Assembly: GCA_900752545.1 (NCBI GenBank)
Contig: CAADVS010000090.1
Location: 1-60,547 of the forward strand
Source of the DNA: an uncultured Collinsella sp.
Lineage (GTDB): Bacteria; Actinomycetota; Coriobacteriia; Coriobacteriales; Coriobacteriaceae
Length of the DNA: 60,547 bases
Direction: 5' to 3'
The position numbers and the translations under genes are program-made. Below are positions 16,751 to 25,473 of the stretch, piece by piece (the first letter of the stretch is position 1; each line of letters begins with the position of its first letter). The notes beneath the pieces were generated by a model. That model worked only from the letters and a program-made list of their open reading frames with translations. It was not told the origin of the DNA and ran no database searches.

Positions 16751-17482
16751 CTAGTGCAGAATCTTGGACAGGAACTCGCGGCAGCGCGGGTTCTCGGGAT
16801 TATCGAAGAAGTGCTCGGGCGTGCCCTCCTCCAGGATGCGGCCGTCCTCCATAAAGATGACGCGGTCGGCCACCTGGCGCGCAAAACCCATCTCGTGCGT
16901 CACGCAGATCATGGTGATGTCCTCCTGCGCAAGCTCAATCATAACGTCCAGAACCTCCTGGACCATCTCGGGGTCGAGCGCCGAGGTCGGCTCGTCAAAC
17001 AGGATGATGGGCTGCTTGGTGCACAGGGCACGGGCGATGGCGATGCGCTGCTGCTGACCGCCCGAGAGGTTCTGCGGATACTCGCCGGCCTTATGCGCCA
17101 TGCCGACGCGCTTGAGCGCGGCGATGGCGATCTCGGTCGCCTCCTCCTTGCTCTTCTTTTGCAGCTTGATGGGCGCGAGCGTCAGATTGCCGAGCACCGT
17201 CATGTTGGGATACAGGTTGAACTGCTGAAACACCATGGAACTATACTTGCGAGCCATCTCCAGGTGATTCTTTTTTGTGAGCGGCGTACCGTCGATGACG
17301 ACCTCGCCCGACGTGGGCTCCTCCAGATAATCGACGCAACGGATGAGCGTCGACTTACCCGAGCCGGAAGGCCCGATCATTACGAGTTTCTCGCCGCGCT
17401 TGACGGTGAGATTGATATCTTTGAGCACATGCAGGTCGCCAAAGTACTTGTTGAGATGCTTGATCTCGATCATGTCTGCCAT
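16751..17482 (-). CDS. Polar amino-acid ABC transporter ATP-binding protein (GlnQ-like)
   Basis: A 243-residue ATPase. Walker A GPSGSGKST at residues 36-44, Q-loop VFQQFNLYPNMTV, signature LSGGQQQR, Walker B IILFDEPTSALD and switch VTHEMGF. First gene of the ABC operon; AGGGACATTC precedes the ATG. The substrate is not predictable beyond polar amino acids. Confidence 0.93.
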   Translation of the reverse strand: MADMIEIKHLNKYFGDLHVLKDINLTVKRGEKLVMIGPSGSGKSTLIRCVDYLEEPTSGEVVIDGTPLTKKNHLEMARKYSSMVFQQFNLYPNMTVLGNLTLAPIKLQKKSKEEATEIAIAALKRVGMAHKAGEYPQNLSGGQQQRIAIARALCTKQPIILFDEPTSALDPEMVQEVLDVMIELAQEDITMICVTHEMGFARQVADRVIFMEDGRILEEGTPEHFFDNPENPRCREFLSKILH

Positions 17483-17587
17483 GAATGTCCCTTCCCTGCG
17501 TTTACACGAGTTGAACTATTGTACGGAAAGAACCACGTTTCCGCAGCCCACACTACATTCCCGTAAAGAACCCGCAACCTTCCACCC

Positions 17588-17656
17588 ACTCATTGGGGAC
17601 AGACTTAAATGAGTACCTGCTCATTGGGCACTCATTTAAGTCTGTCCCCAATGAGT
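17588..17656. repeat. Long perfect palindrome with GGGGACAG core
   Basis: Perfect 27-base arms at 17588-17614 and 17630-17656 around a 15-base loop. Each arm contains CATTGGGGACAGACTTAAAT. The loop repeats CTCATTGGG. This is the clearest example in the window of the GGGGACAG palindromes that resemble REP sequences mobilised by RAYT-type transposases; no such transposase gene is seen here. Confidence 0.8.
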
Positions 17657-17664
17657 GCCCAGCC

Positions 17665-17702
17665 CAACAAAAAAGGGGCGCGACCGCAATGGTCACGCCC
17701 CT
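17665..17702 (-). terminator. Terminator of the GatB/YqeY gene
   Basis: On the minus strand a GGGGCG...CGCCCC stem with inner GACC/GGTC pairing ends in a run of six Ts, some 28 bases after the stop at 17730. Confidence 0.88.
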
Positions 17703-17729
17703 CAGCATCGGCTATGTGTCGGCCGGCGC

Positions 17730-18173
17730 TTACGCCAATTTTGCACCGACGATCTTTGCTGCGGCCGGCTTATCGAAGTTGCCGCCGGTGGCCTTGCCTA
17801 GGGCACCCATGACCTGGCCCATCTGCTTCTTGGACGTGGCGCCCAGCTCGGCGATAACCTGCTCAATCAAGGCCTCGAGCTCCTCGCCCGAAACCTGCGC
17901 GGGCAGTAGGCTCTCCAGAATCTTAACCTGCTCGGTCAGGTTGTCGGTACGCTCCTGGTCGGTGCCGGCCTTGATGGACATCTCCAGCGTCTCGCTCGTC
18001 TGCTTGATCAGACGCTTGATCATGCTGTTGACGTCTTCCTCGGTCACATCGCGGCGCTCGTTAACCTCGATATTCTTCACCTCGGCCTTGACCTGGCGAA
18101 TGATGGACAGGCGAACCTTGTCCTTGGCCTTCATGGCCGCGATCATTTCCTTCTGCAGCTCTTCGTTGGTCAT
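17730..18173 (-). CDS. GatB/YqeY domain-containing protein
   Basis: A 147-residue helical protein matching the YqeY family, related to the tRNA-binding tail of the amidotransferase subunit GatB. Recognisable stretches: EEMIAAMKAKD-like opening, RLSIIRQVKAEVKN, and the C-terminal GQVMGALGKATGG. Role uncertain; probably helps tRNA amidation or binding. The ATG at 18173 with GAGAGGA upstream is used; the longer reading adds 12 unlikely residues. Confidence 0.9.
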   Translation of the reverse strand: MTNEELQKEMIAAMKAKDKVRLSIIRQVKAEVKNIEVNERRDVTEEDVNSMIKRLIKQTSETLEMSIKAGTDQERTDNLTEQVKILESLLPAQVSGEELEALIEQVIAELGATSKKQMGQVMGALGKATGGNFDKPAAAKIVGAKLA

Positions 18174-18227
18174 CTGCAAATCCTCTCTAATAGCGTGGGC
18201 GGCACTCACGCGAGCACCGCCCCATGA

Positions 18228-19448
18228 TTACTCAGTCGTCGACGAATCGTCGGTCGAACTCTTGGTAACGCCCTTCAGACTCACGTTATAGGGTACGTCC
18301 TTGGGCATGGGGTTGACGGTAATGTCGGCGTCCTTCTTGTACTGCTCCAGCCACTCGCTGTACGCGGTGCTGGCCGCCTGCGTCTTCACCACGTTGGAGA
18401 CATACTTCTTGATGTCCTTGGGTACCTGCTTGATGTCATCAACCTGATTATCGACATGGAAGTAGTCGGTGCACTTGATGATGTGGTAGCCATAGGTCGA
18501 CTCGACGACTTCGCTCACGTCGCCCTTGTTGAGTCCCTCGAGCGCCGTCTGGTAGCTGTCGACAAAGGTGGTGAGCTTATCCCAGCCCACATCGCCCTTC
18601 TTCTCCTTGGAACCGGTGTCCTCGGAGTACTGCTCAACGGCGTCCTCAAAGCTCAGCTCACCGGAGTTGATCTTGTCCAGGCACTCCTGCGCCTTTGCCT
18701 TGGCGGCGGCCTTGTCCTCATCAGATGCGTCGGAATCAACCTTGATCAGGATGTTCGACGAGCGGCGGGCGTCGTTGTAGCTGGACAGGTTTTCGTTGAT
18801 GTAGTCGACAATCTCGCTGTCCTTGGGCTTGCTCGTGGGCGCGACGGCATCCTTGAGTTTCTGCTGCGCCAGGCTCTCCTTGAGCGAGTCCTTGTAGGTG
18901 TCCTCGGTATAGCCGTAGGTCTTGAGGGTCTTCTTAAAGGCCTTGGCACCGCCCGCGCTCTTGCACGCGTCCTTCCAAGCCTTCTCGACCTCCTCATCCG
19001 ACACCGTCACGCCGTTCTCCTTCTGTGCCTGTTGAAGCAGAATCTGCTGCGTGTAGGAGTCGATGAGTTGCTTGCGGTACTTCTTGGGCGTGAGGTCGTT
19101 GTCAACCAGATACTGCGCCCAATCCTCATCCTTGGTGTAGCCGTAGGACGTGCGCATGCTCATGATCTGCTTGGTCACGGTGTCCTCGGTGAGGTTGGTG
19201 CCGTTGATAGTAGCAGCAACACCGCCGGTCAGCTTGTAGCCCGAGGTGTCCTCGGCCTGCGACATAAGGCCGGAGCATGCCATCGCCGAGACGGAAAGCA
19301 GCATTGCCAGCACGCCGATGACCACCAGAACGATCTTGACGGTCTTAGACACGTACGTCTTGCGCTGCTTCTTACGAGAGCTGGAGGCAGCGCGAGCCTG
19401 CTGCTCGGGCGTCGGCTCGGGTGCGGGGTTCTTTTTCTTATTTGCCAT
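18228..19448 (-). CDS. Membrane-anchored PpiC/SurA-type peptidyl-prolyl isomerase (foldase)
   Basis: A 406-residue extracytoplasmic foldase. A basic, Pro-rich cytoplasmic tail of about 35 residues is followed by one hydrophobic segment (IVLVVIGVLAMLLSVSAMAC). Whether the Cys after it is lipidated is unclear, since AMAC is a poor lipobox. A SurA-like N-terminal region comes next, then a parvulin domain (RRSSNILIKV through GYHIIKCTDYF, about residues 230-345). The tail is Ser/Thr/Asp-rich. It probably helps fold secreted proteins. The ATG at 19448 is chosen over a frame open to 19547 that begins in a palindrome. Confidence 0.85.
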   Translation of the reverse strand: MANKKKNPAPEPTPEQQARAASSSRKKQRKTYVSKTVKIVLVVIGVLAMLLSVSAMACSGLMSQAEDTSGYKLTGGVAATINGTNLTEDTVTKQIMSMRTSYGYTKDEDWAQYLVDNDLTPKKYRKQLIDSYTQQILLQQAQKENGVTVSDEEVEKAWKDACKSAGGAKAFKKTLKTYGYTEDTYKDSLKESLAQQKLKDAVAPTSKPKDSEIVDYINENLSSYNDARRSSNILIKVDSDASDEDKAAAKAKAQECLDKINSGELSFEDAVEQYSEDTGSKEKKGDVGWDKLTTFVDSYQTALEGLNKGDVSEVVESTYGYHIIKCTDYFHVDNQVDDIKQVPKDIKKYVSNVVKTQAASTAYSEWLEQYKKDADITVNPMPKDVPYNVSLKGVTKSSTDDSSTTE

Positions 19449-19518
19449 AGTTGGCCTTTCGCATAACGAATCGAACAAACGCCATTGTGTCACAACGCAG
19501 CCCCCGCGGCACGCTTGG

Positions 19519-19617
19519 TGCATTGGGGACAGGTTAATCTGCACCATTTTGGTGCAAAGGGGACAGATGTGGCACTTGGCAGTTAGGGACAGTCCCCAAG
19601 TGCCGACTCAGCCCCAC
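19519..19617. repeat. Cluster of GGGGACAG-type short palindromes
   Basis: Contains TTGGGGACAGGTTAAT, AAAGGGGACAGATGTGG and AGGGACAGTCCCC in 100 bases. Two hairpins can form: TGCACC/GGTGCA and GGCACTTGG/CCAAGTGCC (9 bp). It lies between the foldase start and the EIIA stop. Confidence 0.6.
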
Positions 19618-19618
19618 C

Positions 19619-20083
19619 TTAGAAGTGGCGGCGGATGGCGTCGACCATGCCCTGGGGCGTGGTCTGGCCGAGCACATCGGCTGCGGCATCGGCGTCCATA
19701 AAGATATTCATGAGCGTCTGCAGGGCCTCGACCTGACCGCCCGGCTCGGCGATGCCCAGATTGATGACGATCTGCGCCGGCACCGGAGCGCCCATGCCAG
19801 CCATAGCGTTAAATGTCACGGGCGCGGCGGGCTTCACCACCGCGATATAGGGCTTGGCCACAAACCCCGGATCGGTATGCGGAATGGCAATGTTTGCCGC
19901 CGGCATGGCAAGACCCGTGGGATAGGCATCCTCGCGCGTGCGAACGGCGTCGAGCCAACCGGACGCAATGTAGCCACGTGGTGCAAGCTCGCCCTCGAGC
20001 CGCGCAAACACCTCATCCGGCGTTGCACACTCCCAATCAAAAAATACCAGCTCAGGCCTAAACAGCGCTTCGTTATCCACCAT
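19619..20083 (-). CDS. PTS EIIA component, fructose/galactitol (type 2) family
   Basis: A 154-residue phosphocarrier domain. The active histidine is in AMPAANIAIPHTDP (about residue 70), the hallmark of EIIA type 2. It accepts phosphate from HPr and passes it to an EIIB not encoded here. The gene stands alone, so the sugar is unknown; GatA-like sequence suggests a hexitol. It is a different EIIA class from that needed by the mannose-type EIIBCD genes at 30.7-32.9 kb. GAGAGGTGA precedes the ATG. Confidence 0.85.
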   Translation of the reverse strand: MVDNEALFRPELVFFDWECATPDEVFARLEGELAPRGYIASGWLDAVRTREDAYPTGLAMPAANIAIPHTDPGFVAKPYIAVVKPAAPVTFNAMAGMGAPVPAQIVINLGIAEPGGQVEALQTLMNIFMDADAAADVLGQTTPQGMVDAIRRHF

Positions 20084-20160
20084 GCGCTCACCTCTCTCGC
20101 CTAGTCACCTGCGACGTTCTTGAATGACTAGTCGTTAAAGACCGTCCCCGATGACTACCC

Positions 20161-20204
20161 AAAAACAAAAGGTGGCCACGCGCGCCTTGGCGCCAATGAC
20201 CACC
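20161..20204 (-). terminator. Terminator after purN
   Basis: On the minus strand GGTGG...CCACC with inner GGCGC/GCGCC pairing leads into TTTTGTTTTT, about 35 bases past the purN stop. Confidence 0.8.
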
Positions 20205-20236
20205 CTGACTACTCGGCTAAATTGTACTGTGCGCCG

Positions 20237-20938
20237 CTAGCCGCGAGGCGCGTCAATTGTGACCTTGCCGCTCTCCAGCACGTGGACGCGGCCGTCGGCG
20301 AGCATTTGCACGACCTCGGGATACAGCACGTGCTCAATCGCGTGGATGTGCTCCTCGAGCGTGTCGACATCCCAGCCCTCCTCGACAGCCAGCGCGCGCT
20401 GGGCGATGATGGGGCCGTTGTCGTAGATCTCGTTGGCAAAATGCACGGTCACGCCAGTTACCTTGACGCCGCGCGCAAAGGCATCGTCAATCGCATGCGC
20501 ACCGGTAAAGCTCGGCAGCAGCGCCGGATGCAAGTTGACCACGCGGTTGGGAAACGCCGCCAGCAGAGGCGTGTGCACCATGCGCATGTAGCCGGCCATG
20601 ACCACATACTCGCAGCCGCGCTCGAGAAGCTCGTGCGCGATGATCTCGTCGGCGGCAATAGGGTCGGCATAGACATCCTTGGACAGCGTGAGCGTCTGGA
20701 TGCCCGCGCGCTCAGCGCGCTGCAAACCCTTAGCCGAAGGACGGCTCGACACCACAAGCTCAATCGAAGCGTTGAGCTTGCCGGCAGCGATCAGATCGAT
20801 CAGCGCCTGCAGGTTGGTACCCGAACCGCTGATGAGCACACCGATCTTGAGCGGCTCGGCCGTATCGGTGTCAGTCGGACGGGTATAGGGCACAAAATCC
20901 AGGCCCTCGGCAGCAGTCATCTGCTCGTTAGCGCTCAT
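20237..20938 (-). CDS. purN: Phosphoribosylglycinamide formyltransferase
   Basis: Transfers formyl from 10-formyl-THF to GAR (third step of purine synthesis). The 233 residues include an N-terminal extension of about 30 residues before the usual KIGVLISGSGTNLQAL opening. Catalytic motifs: AGYMRMV, NLHPALLPSFTGAHAI (His) and VHFANEIYDNGPII (Asp region). It overlaps the purM stop by 11 bases, so the two are coupled. A shorter start inside the extension is possible. Confidence 0.94.
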   Translation of the reverse strand: MSANEQMTAAEGLDFVPYTRPTDTDTAEPLKIGVLISGSGTNLQALIDLIAAGKLNASIELVVSSRPSAKGLQRAERAGIQTLTLSKDVYADPIAADEIIAHELLERGCEYVVMAGYMRMVHTPLLAAFPNRVVNLHPALLPSFTGAHAIDDAFARGVKVTGVTVHFANEIYDNGPIIAQRALAVEEGWDVDTLEEHIHAIEHVLYPEVVQMLADGRVHVLESGKVTIDAPRG

Positions 20939-22031
20939 CGGAGTACACGACCTTACCGGAACCCTCGACGCACTCGCCCACGCGGAACGGCTTCTCGCCC
21001 AGCGCGACCAGGGCCTCGGTCACCGCGGCCTCGTCCTCGGGGGCGACGATCAGGCACAGCCCAACGCCCATGTTGAAGGTCTTGCATGCCTCATTGGGCG
21101 CGAGCTCGGCCTGGCGCGACACGTAGGTGATGACGGGCGGAACGTCCCAACCCATCTCGGCACCGTTGCGGGTGACCACAGCGTCGACGTCGTCGGCGAG
21201 CGCGCGGTTGAGGTTCTCGGTAATACCGCCGCCAGTGATGTGGGCAATGGCATGAACGTTGGCGCCGCCGCGCAGCAGCTCCAGGATCGGCTTGACGTAG
21301 ATGCGCGTGGGAGCCAGCAGAGCGTCTGCCAGCGATGCGCCGCCGAGCTCCTCGAGCGGACGGCTCAGCTCCTCGGCCTTAGCGGCGGCCTCGGGCGTGC
21401 CCGGCTTAATGCCGTCGACGCCAATGACCTTGCGCACGAGCGAGTAGCCGTTGGAATGCACGCCGGTGGAGGGCAGGCCCAGAATCACGTCGCCGGGGCG
21501 GACGTTCGCGGGGTCGAGCATCTTGGGGCGGTCGACGACGCCCACGGTAAAGCCGGCGAGGTCGTAGTCGGCGGGAGCCATGACGCCAGGGTGCTCGGCC
21601 ATCTCGCCGCCCACGAGCGCGCAGCCCGCGAGCTTGCAGCCGTCGGCCACACCCTTGATGATCTTTGCCATGTGCTCGGCCTCGATGTGACCGATGGCAA
21701 CGTAGTCCAGGAAGAACAGCGGCTCGGCGCCCGAAGCCAGAATGTCGTTGACGCACATAGCGACCAGGTCCTGGCCCACCGTCTCGTGACGGTCCATAAT
21801 CTGGGCGAGCACGAGCTTGGTGCCCACGCCGTCGGTACCGCTGATCAGGATCGGGTCTTCCATATCCTTAAGCGCAGCGGCCGAGAACAGGCCACCGAAG
21901 CCGCCGATGCCGCCGATAACCTCGGGGCGATTGGTGTCCTTGACCATCTGCTTAATAGCGTCGACGGCGCGGCCGCCCTCAGCGGTATCGACGCCGGCAT
22001 CCTCATACGTCACATGCTTGCTGTCGCTCAT
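20928..22031 (-). CDS. purM: Phosphoribosylformylglycinamidine cyclo-ligase
   Basis: Closes the imidazole ring to give AIR. 367 residues. Features: the PurM-family ISGTDGVGTKL motif, MCVNDILASGAEPLFFLDY, LVGGEMAEHPGVM and the C-terminal HITGGGITENL. AGGAAGGCTC precedes the ATG. First gene of the purM-purN pair; purF lies just upstream on the same strand, separated by 157 bases holding palindromes. Confidence 0.96.
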   Translation of the reverse strand: MSDSKHVTYEDAGVDTAEGGRAVDAIKQMVKDTNRPEVIGGIGGFGGLFSAAALKDMEDPILISGTDGVGTKLVLAQIMDRHETVGQDLVAMCVNDILASGAEPLFFLDYVAIGHIEAEHMAKIIKGVADGCKLAGCALVGGEMAEHPGVMAPADYDLAGFTVGVVDRPKMLDPANVRPGDVILGLPSTGVHSNGYSLVRKVIGVDGIKPGTPEAAAKAEELSRPLEELGGASLADALLAPTRIYVKPILELLRGGANVHAIAHITGGGITENLNRALADDVDAVVTRNGAEMGWDVPPVITYVSRQAELAPNEACKTFNMGVGLCLIVAPEDEAAVTEALVALGEKPFRVGECVEGSGKVVYSDER

Positions 22032-22100
22032 CTGAGCCTTCCTCTCCCACTACCGTGGCGCCGCGCGGGCGCCAAACGGTGCTCATAGTTGCGTTCATTT

Positions 22101-22127
22101 CGGCGTGTGCCACAACAGCACACGCCG
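22101..22127. terminator. Hairpin between purF and purM
   Basis: CGGCGTGTGC pairs with GCACACGCCG (10 bp, loop of seven). No T-tract on either side, so it may reduce rather than stop transcription from purF into purM. Confidence 0.5.
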
Positions 22128-22146
22128 TCATATCAATAAAACAGCA

Positions 22147-22192
22147 GGTAAAACCTACCAAAATGAACCTGTCCCTACATGGCAGGTTTTAG
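22147..22192. repeat. Palindrome overlapping the purF stop codon
   Basis: TAAAACCTACCA and TGGCAGGTTTTA form the arms around AATGAACCTGTCCCT. The purF TAA is inside the right arm. The sequence is a variant of the outer arm of the element at 11043-11240. Confidence 0.6.
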
Positions 22193-23859
22193 GCCTCGCC
22201 GTGCTTCTCTTCCCAGCTGCGGTCGTCGTATTTCTCGACCACGGCGTCGTCGTCAAAGTGCAGCGGCTTATCCAGGTTGCGGGGCTTAAAGCCCTCCATG
22301 AACTTATCGCGGCCAAAGCTCTCGGGAATCGCCACGGGGTAGCGGCCGGTAAAGCACGCATCGCAGTAGCCGCCCTTGGGCATGACCTTCAGCAGGCCCT
22401 CGACCGAAAGGAAAGCCAGCGAATCGGCGCCAATGTACTCGCAAATCTCGTCGACCGTCTTGTTGGCGCTAATAAGCTGCGACTGCACGTCGGTATCGAT
22501 GCCGTAGAAGCACGGCCAGATGACCTCGGGCGAGTTGATGCGGATATGAATCTCCTTGGCGCCGGCGTTGCGCAGCATCTTGACGAGCTGCACCATGGTG
22601 GTGCCGCGCACGATGGAGTCGTCGATGACGACCAGGCGCTTGCCCTCGATGTTGTCGCGCAGCGGGTTGAGTTTCATACGCACGCCCATGGCGCGCAACT
22701 CCTGCGTAGGCTCGATAAACGTACGGCCCACGTAGCGGTTCTTGATGAGGCCCTCGCCAAAGGGAATACCGCTCTCGTGTGAATACCCCTCCGCGGGCGG
22801 CAGGCCGGAGTCGGGCACGCCGATGACCAAGTCGGCCTCGACGGGCTCCTCGTGTGCCAGCTGACGACCCATGTCGTAACGGCAGGCATAGACGCTCTTG
22901 CCGTTCATGATGGAGTCGGGGCGGGCAAAGTAGACCTGCTCAAAGATGCAGTTTGCGGGCTCTTCGGCCGCAGGCACGCCCTGCTCGGATACCAGACCCT
23001 CGGCGCTGATGCGCAAGATCTCGCCGGGACGGACGTCACGGACGTACTCGGCACCCACGATGTCGAGTGCACAGGTCTCGGAAGCAACGACCCAGCCGCC
23101 GGCGCGCGTGACACGGACGGCGGAGTCGACCGTAGCGGCGCCGTCCTGCGACGGCAGCTGCGAAACGGATGCGGCATCGGCCTGGTCCAGACCCTCGTCT
23201 ACCAGCTTGCCTAGCACGAGCGGGCGAATGCCGTGCGGATCGCGGAATGCGTAGAGCGCCTGCTCGTTGATGAGCGTCATGGCGTAGCCGCCGCGCACGA
23301 GCTCCATGGTCTTGCGAATGCCCTCGCGCAGATGACCCGTACACTGGGTAAAGTAGCCGATAAGTTTGGTCGCGACCTCGGAATCCGAATTGGAGAGGAA
23401 CGGCACGCCCAGCTCGATCAGCTGGCGGCGCAGCTCGTCGGTGTTGACCAGAGTGCCGTTGTGAGCAAGCGCGATAATGACGCTGTTGATGGTGGAAAGA
23501 TGCGGCTGCGAGGCTTCCCAGCTCTTGGCGCCGGCGGTGCCATAGCGCACGTGGCCCACGGCCAGCTGGCCGGAGAGCGTCGACAGGTCGGCGTTGGAGA
23601 ACACGCGGTCGAGCAGGCCCAGATCCTTGCGGACCATAACCGTGCCGCCGTCGCCCACGGCGATTCCCGCCGATTCCTGGCCGCGATGCTGCAGCGCGCG
23701 CAGACCAAAGTACGTCAGTCGAGCCACATCGCGATCGGGTGCCCACACACCAAAAATGCCGCATTCCTCATGCAGCTGGTCGGAGTCCGGATCATACGTC
23801 GACATGGTCTTCACCTGTCCCGCGGCGCGCTCGGCCGCGTGGATGGTTTCTTGAGACAT
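22189..23859 (-). CDS. purF: Amidophosphoribosyltransferase
   Basis: First committed step of purine synthesis: PRPP and glutamine to phosphoribosylamine. 556 residues. A class II glutaminase domain opens with the catalytic Cys in EECGIFGVW (about residue 34) after a leader that is probably cleaved. It continues with HRGQESAGI, GHVRYGT and SNSDSEV. The phosphoribosyltransferase domain has VIGVPDSGLPPA and the PRPP loop VIDDSIVRGTT. Cys residues near the end (GYCDACFTGRYP) fit the 4Fe-4S class of PurF. GAGGGGATGCC precedes the ATG. Confidence 0.96.
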   Translation of the reverse strand: MSQETIHAAERAAGQVKTMSTYDPDSDQLHEECGIFGVWAPDRDVARLTYFGLRALQHRGQESAGIAVGDGGTVMVRKDLGLLDRVFSNADLSTLSGQLAVGHVRYGTAGAKSWEASQPHLSTINSVIIALAHNGTLVNTDELRRQLIELGVPFLSNSDSEVATKLIGYFTQCTGHLREGIRKTMELVRGGYAMTLINEQALYAFRDPHGIRPLVLGKLVDEGLDQADAASVSQLPSQDGAATVDSAVRVTRAGGWVVASETCALDIVGAEYVRDVRPGEILRISAEGLVSEQGVPAAEEPANCIFEQVYFARPDSIMNGKSVYACRYDMGRQLAHEEPVEADLVIGVPDSGLPPAEGYSHESGIPFGEGLIKNRYVGRTFIEPTQELRAMGVRMKLNPLRDNIEGKRLVVIDDSIVRGTTMVQLVKMLRNAGAKEIHIRINSPEVIWPCFYGIDTDVQSQLISANKTVDEICEYIGADSLAFLSVEGLLKVMPKGGYCDACFTGRYPVAIPESFGRDKFMEGFKPRNLDKPLHFDDDAVVEKYDDRSWEEKHGEA

Positions 23860-24153
23860 GGCATCCCCTCAGAGCCTCGTTATTTGGCGTTACCTGCCCT
23901 ATTATACGCACGGCAAGACAAGCACTCCCGCGCATGAACAGCGCTTTTTAAAAGCCCACCGAGCTTATAATCCGTTTTGCGGCCAAACATTTTATTGGGC
24001 AACCGCCTCGGGGCCGACAATCCCGTATGCTTCCGTTGCGACGCGTCTCGCCCGCCGTTAGGGCTTGCATTGTTGCAATTGGGACGTTCGTCCTGTCTTT
24101 TGGCAGGTCGGCGGCGTATCCTTGTACCTACAGCAAAACGAGAAAGGTTATGT

Positions 24154-25383
24154 ATGGATCGTAACGAACTCGACCCCAGCGTCCCCAGCGCCACGGAGGT
24201 CAAGAAGATCCCCCTTATCATTAAGGTGTACGCCGTCCTGTGCATCCTGTCCGGCGTGGGCACGCTCCCTTCGGTCGGCGCCTTTATGTGGCAGGTCATC
24301 ACCGCGCTCATCAACGGCAACGCCGCCGCCAAGCTCGGCGACAACACGCTCGTCGCGGTCGGCCTTATCGTCGCCGGCATCATGCTCTCTGCGGCAAGCG
24401 CCGTCATCCTGATCATCTTTGGCCTAGACCTCATCAAGAACCAGCGCCGCAATGCCGCCCGTCTGTCCTATATCCTTATCGCGTTTACCGTCGTCGAGCT
24501 TTTGGTTGACGTGATGCTCCAGGGCATCGGGCCCTTCTTGCTTCGCCCTGCCATCCAGCTCGGCATCCTCGTCGCGCTTTCGGCCACCGTCGACCCCACG
24601 CTGCGCCAGGAGCGCGAGCTGCAGCGCCGCCTGCAGGAGATGCTCGACCGCGACGCCGCCGCCGAGGGCATGCTCGGGCGCGATGAAACCGGCGAGGGCT
24701 ACATTAAGCTCAATTACTTCAACCTGTTCTGGGTATTCTTTGTCTGCTGCATACTCGGCCTGATCGCCGAGGACATCTGGCACATGACGGTCGACGACCC
24801 GGGCGTCTACCAGAACCGCGCCGGCATGCTGTTTGGCCCCTTCAGCCCCATCTACGGATTTGGCGCCGTACTCATGACCATGGTGCTCAACCGCTTCTAC
24901 AAAAAGAACCCCATCATTATCTTTTTGGTGAGCGCGCTGCTCGGCGCAAGCTTTGAGGTGTTCGTGGGCTGGTTTATGCAGACCTCGTTTGGCGTGGTCT
25001 CGTGGAGCTACTCGCATATGAAGCTCTTTGGCATGCCCGATCCGCTCGCCATCCTTACCGGCGGACGTACCTGCACGGGCTTCGCCTGCCTGTGGGGCCT
25101 GGGTGGCCTCATCTGGATCAAGCTGCTGCTGCCGAGGCTGCTCAAGCTCATCAACATGATTCCGTGGAAGAGCCGCTACTCCGCTACCGTCATCTTCACC
25201 ATCATTATGCTGGTCGATGGCGTTATGACGCTGCAGTCGCTCGATTATTGGTATCAGCGCGTCAACGGCACGGAACCGGATATTCCCGTTGCGCAGTTCT
25301 ACGGCAAGTACTTCGATAATGACTTTATGGAGAATCGCTTCCAGAGCATGACCATGAGCCCCAAGGATGCGACGCGCGTGTAG
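24154..25383 (+). CDS. Multi-spanning membrane protein, putative ABC-transporter type IV (PF06541-like)
   Basis: A 409-residue integral membrane protein with about three spans in its N-terminal third, a charged central helix (LRQERELQRRLQEMLDRD) and about five spans afterwards. The C-terminal part resembles the putative ABC-transporter type IV family (CmpB-like): GMLFGPFSPIYGFGAVL, GRTCTGFACLWGLGGL and VDGVMTLQSLDYWYQR are its recognisable conserved patches. Function is not established for the family. The ATG at 24154 behind GAAAGG is used; the frame is open further upstream but there lacks membrane or protein character. Ends in a strong terminator. Confidence 0.78.
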   Translation: MDRNELDPSVPSATEVKKIPLIIKVYAVLCILSGVGTLPSVGAFMWQVITALINGNAAAKLGDNTLVAVGLIVAGIMLSAASAVILIIFGLDLIKNQRRNAARLSYILIAFTVVELLVDVMLQGIGPFLLRPAIQLGILVALSATVDPTLRQERELQRRLQEMLDRDAAAEGMLGRDETGEGYIKLNYFNLFWVFFVCCILGLIAEDIWHMTVDDPGVYQNRAGMLFGPFSPIYGFGAVLMTMVLNRFYKKNPIIIFLVSALLGASFEVFVGWFMQTSFGVVSWSYSHMKLFGMPDPLAILTGGRTCTGFACLWGLGGLIWIKLLLPRLLKLINMIPWKSRYSATVIFTIIMLVDGVMTLQSLDYWYQRVNGTEPDIPVAQFYGKYFDNDFMENRFQSMTMSPKDATRV

Positions 25384-25404
25384 TGCCAACCGCGCCCAAA
25401 ACGC

Positions 25405-25445
25405 AAAATGCCCGCCGGTATCACACGTACCGGCGGGCATTTTTA
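25405..25445 (+). terminator. Rho-independent terminator, 16-bp stem
   Basis: Perfect stem 25405-25420 with 25428-25443, loop TCACACG, ending in Ts. It is nearly symmetric and lies between convergent genes, so it may serve both. Confidence 0.93.
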
Positions 25446-25473
25446 TAAACGAGCCTTCTATCGACGCAAGCCT

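Noticed and set aside
19619..20083. The lone EIIA as the missing partner of the mannose-type PTS
   Set aside because: Its active-site motif (IPHT) belongs to the fructose/galactitol class, not the mannose-family EIIA.
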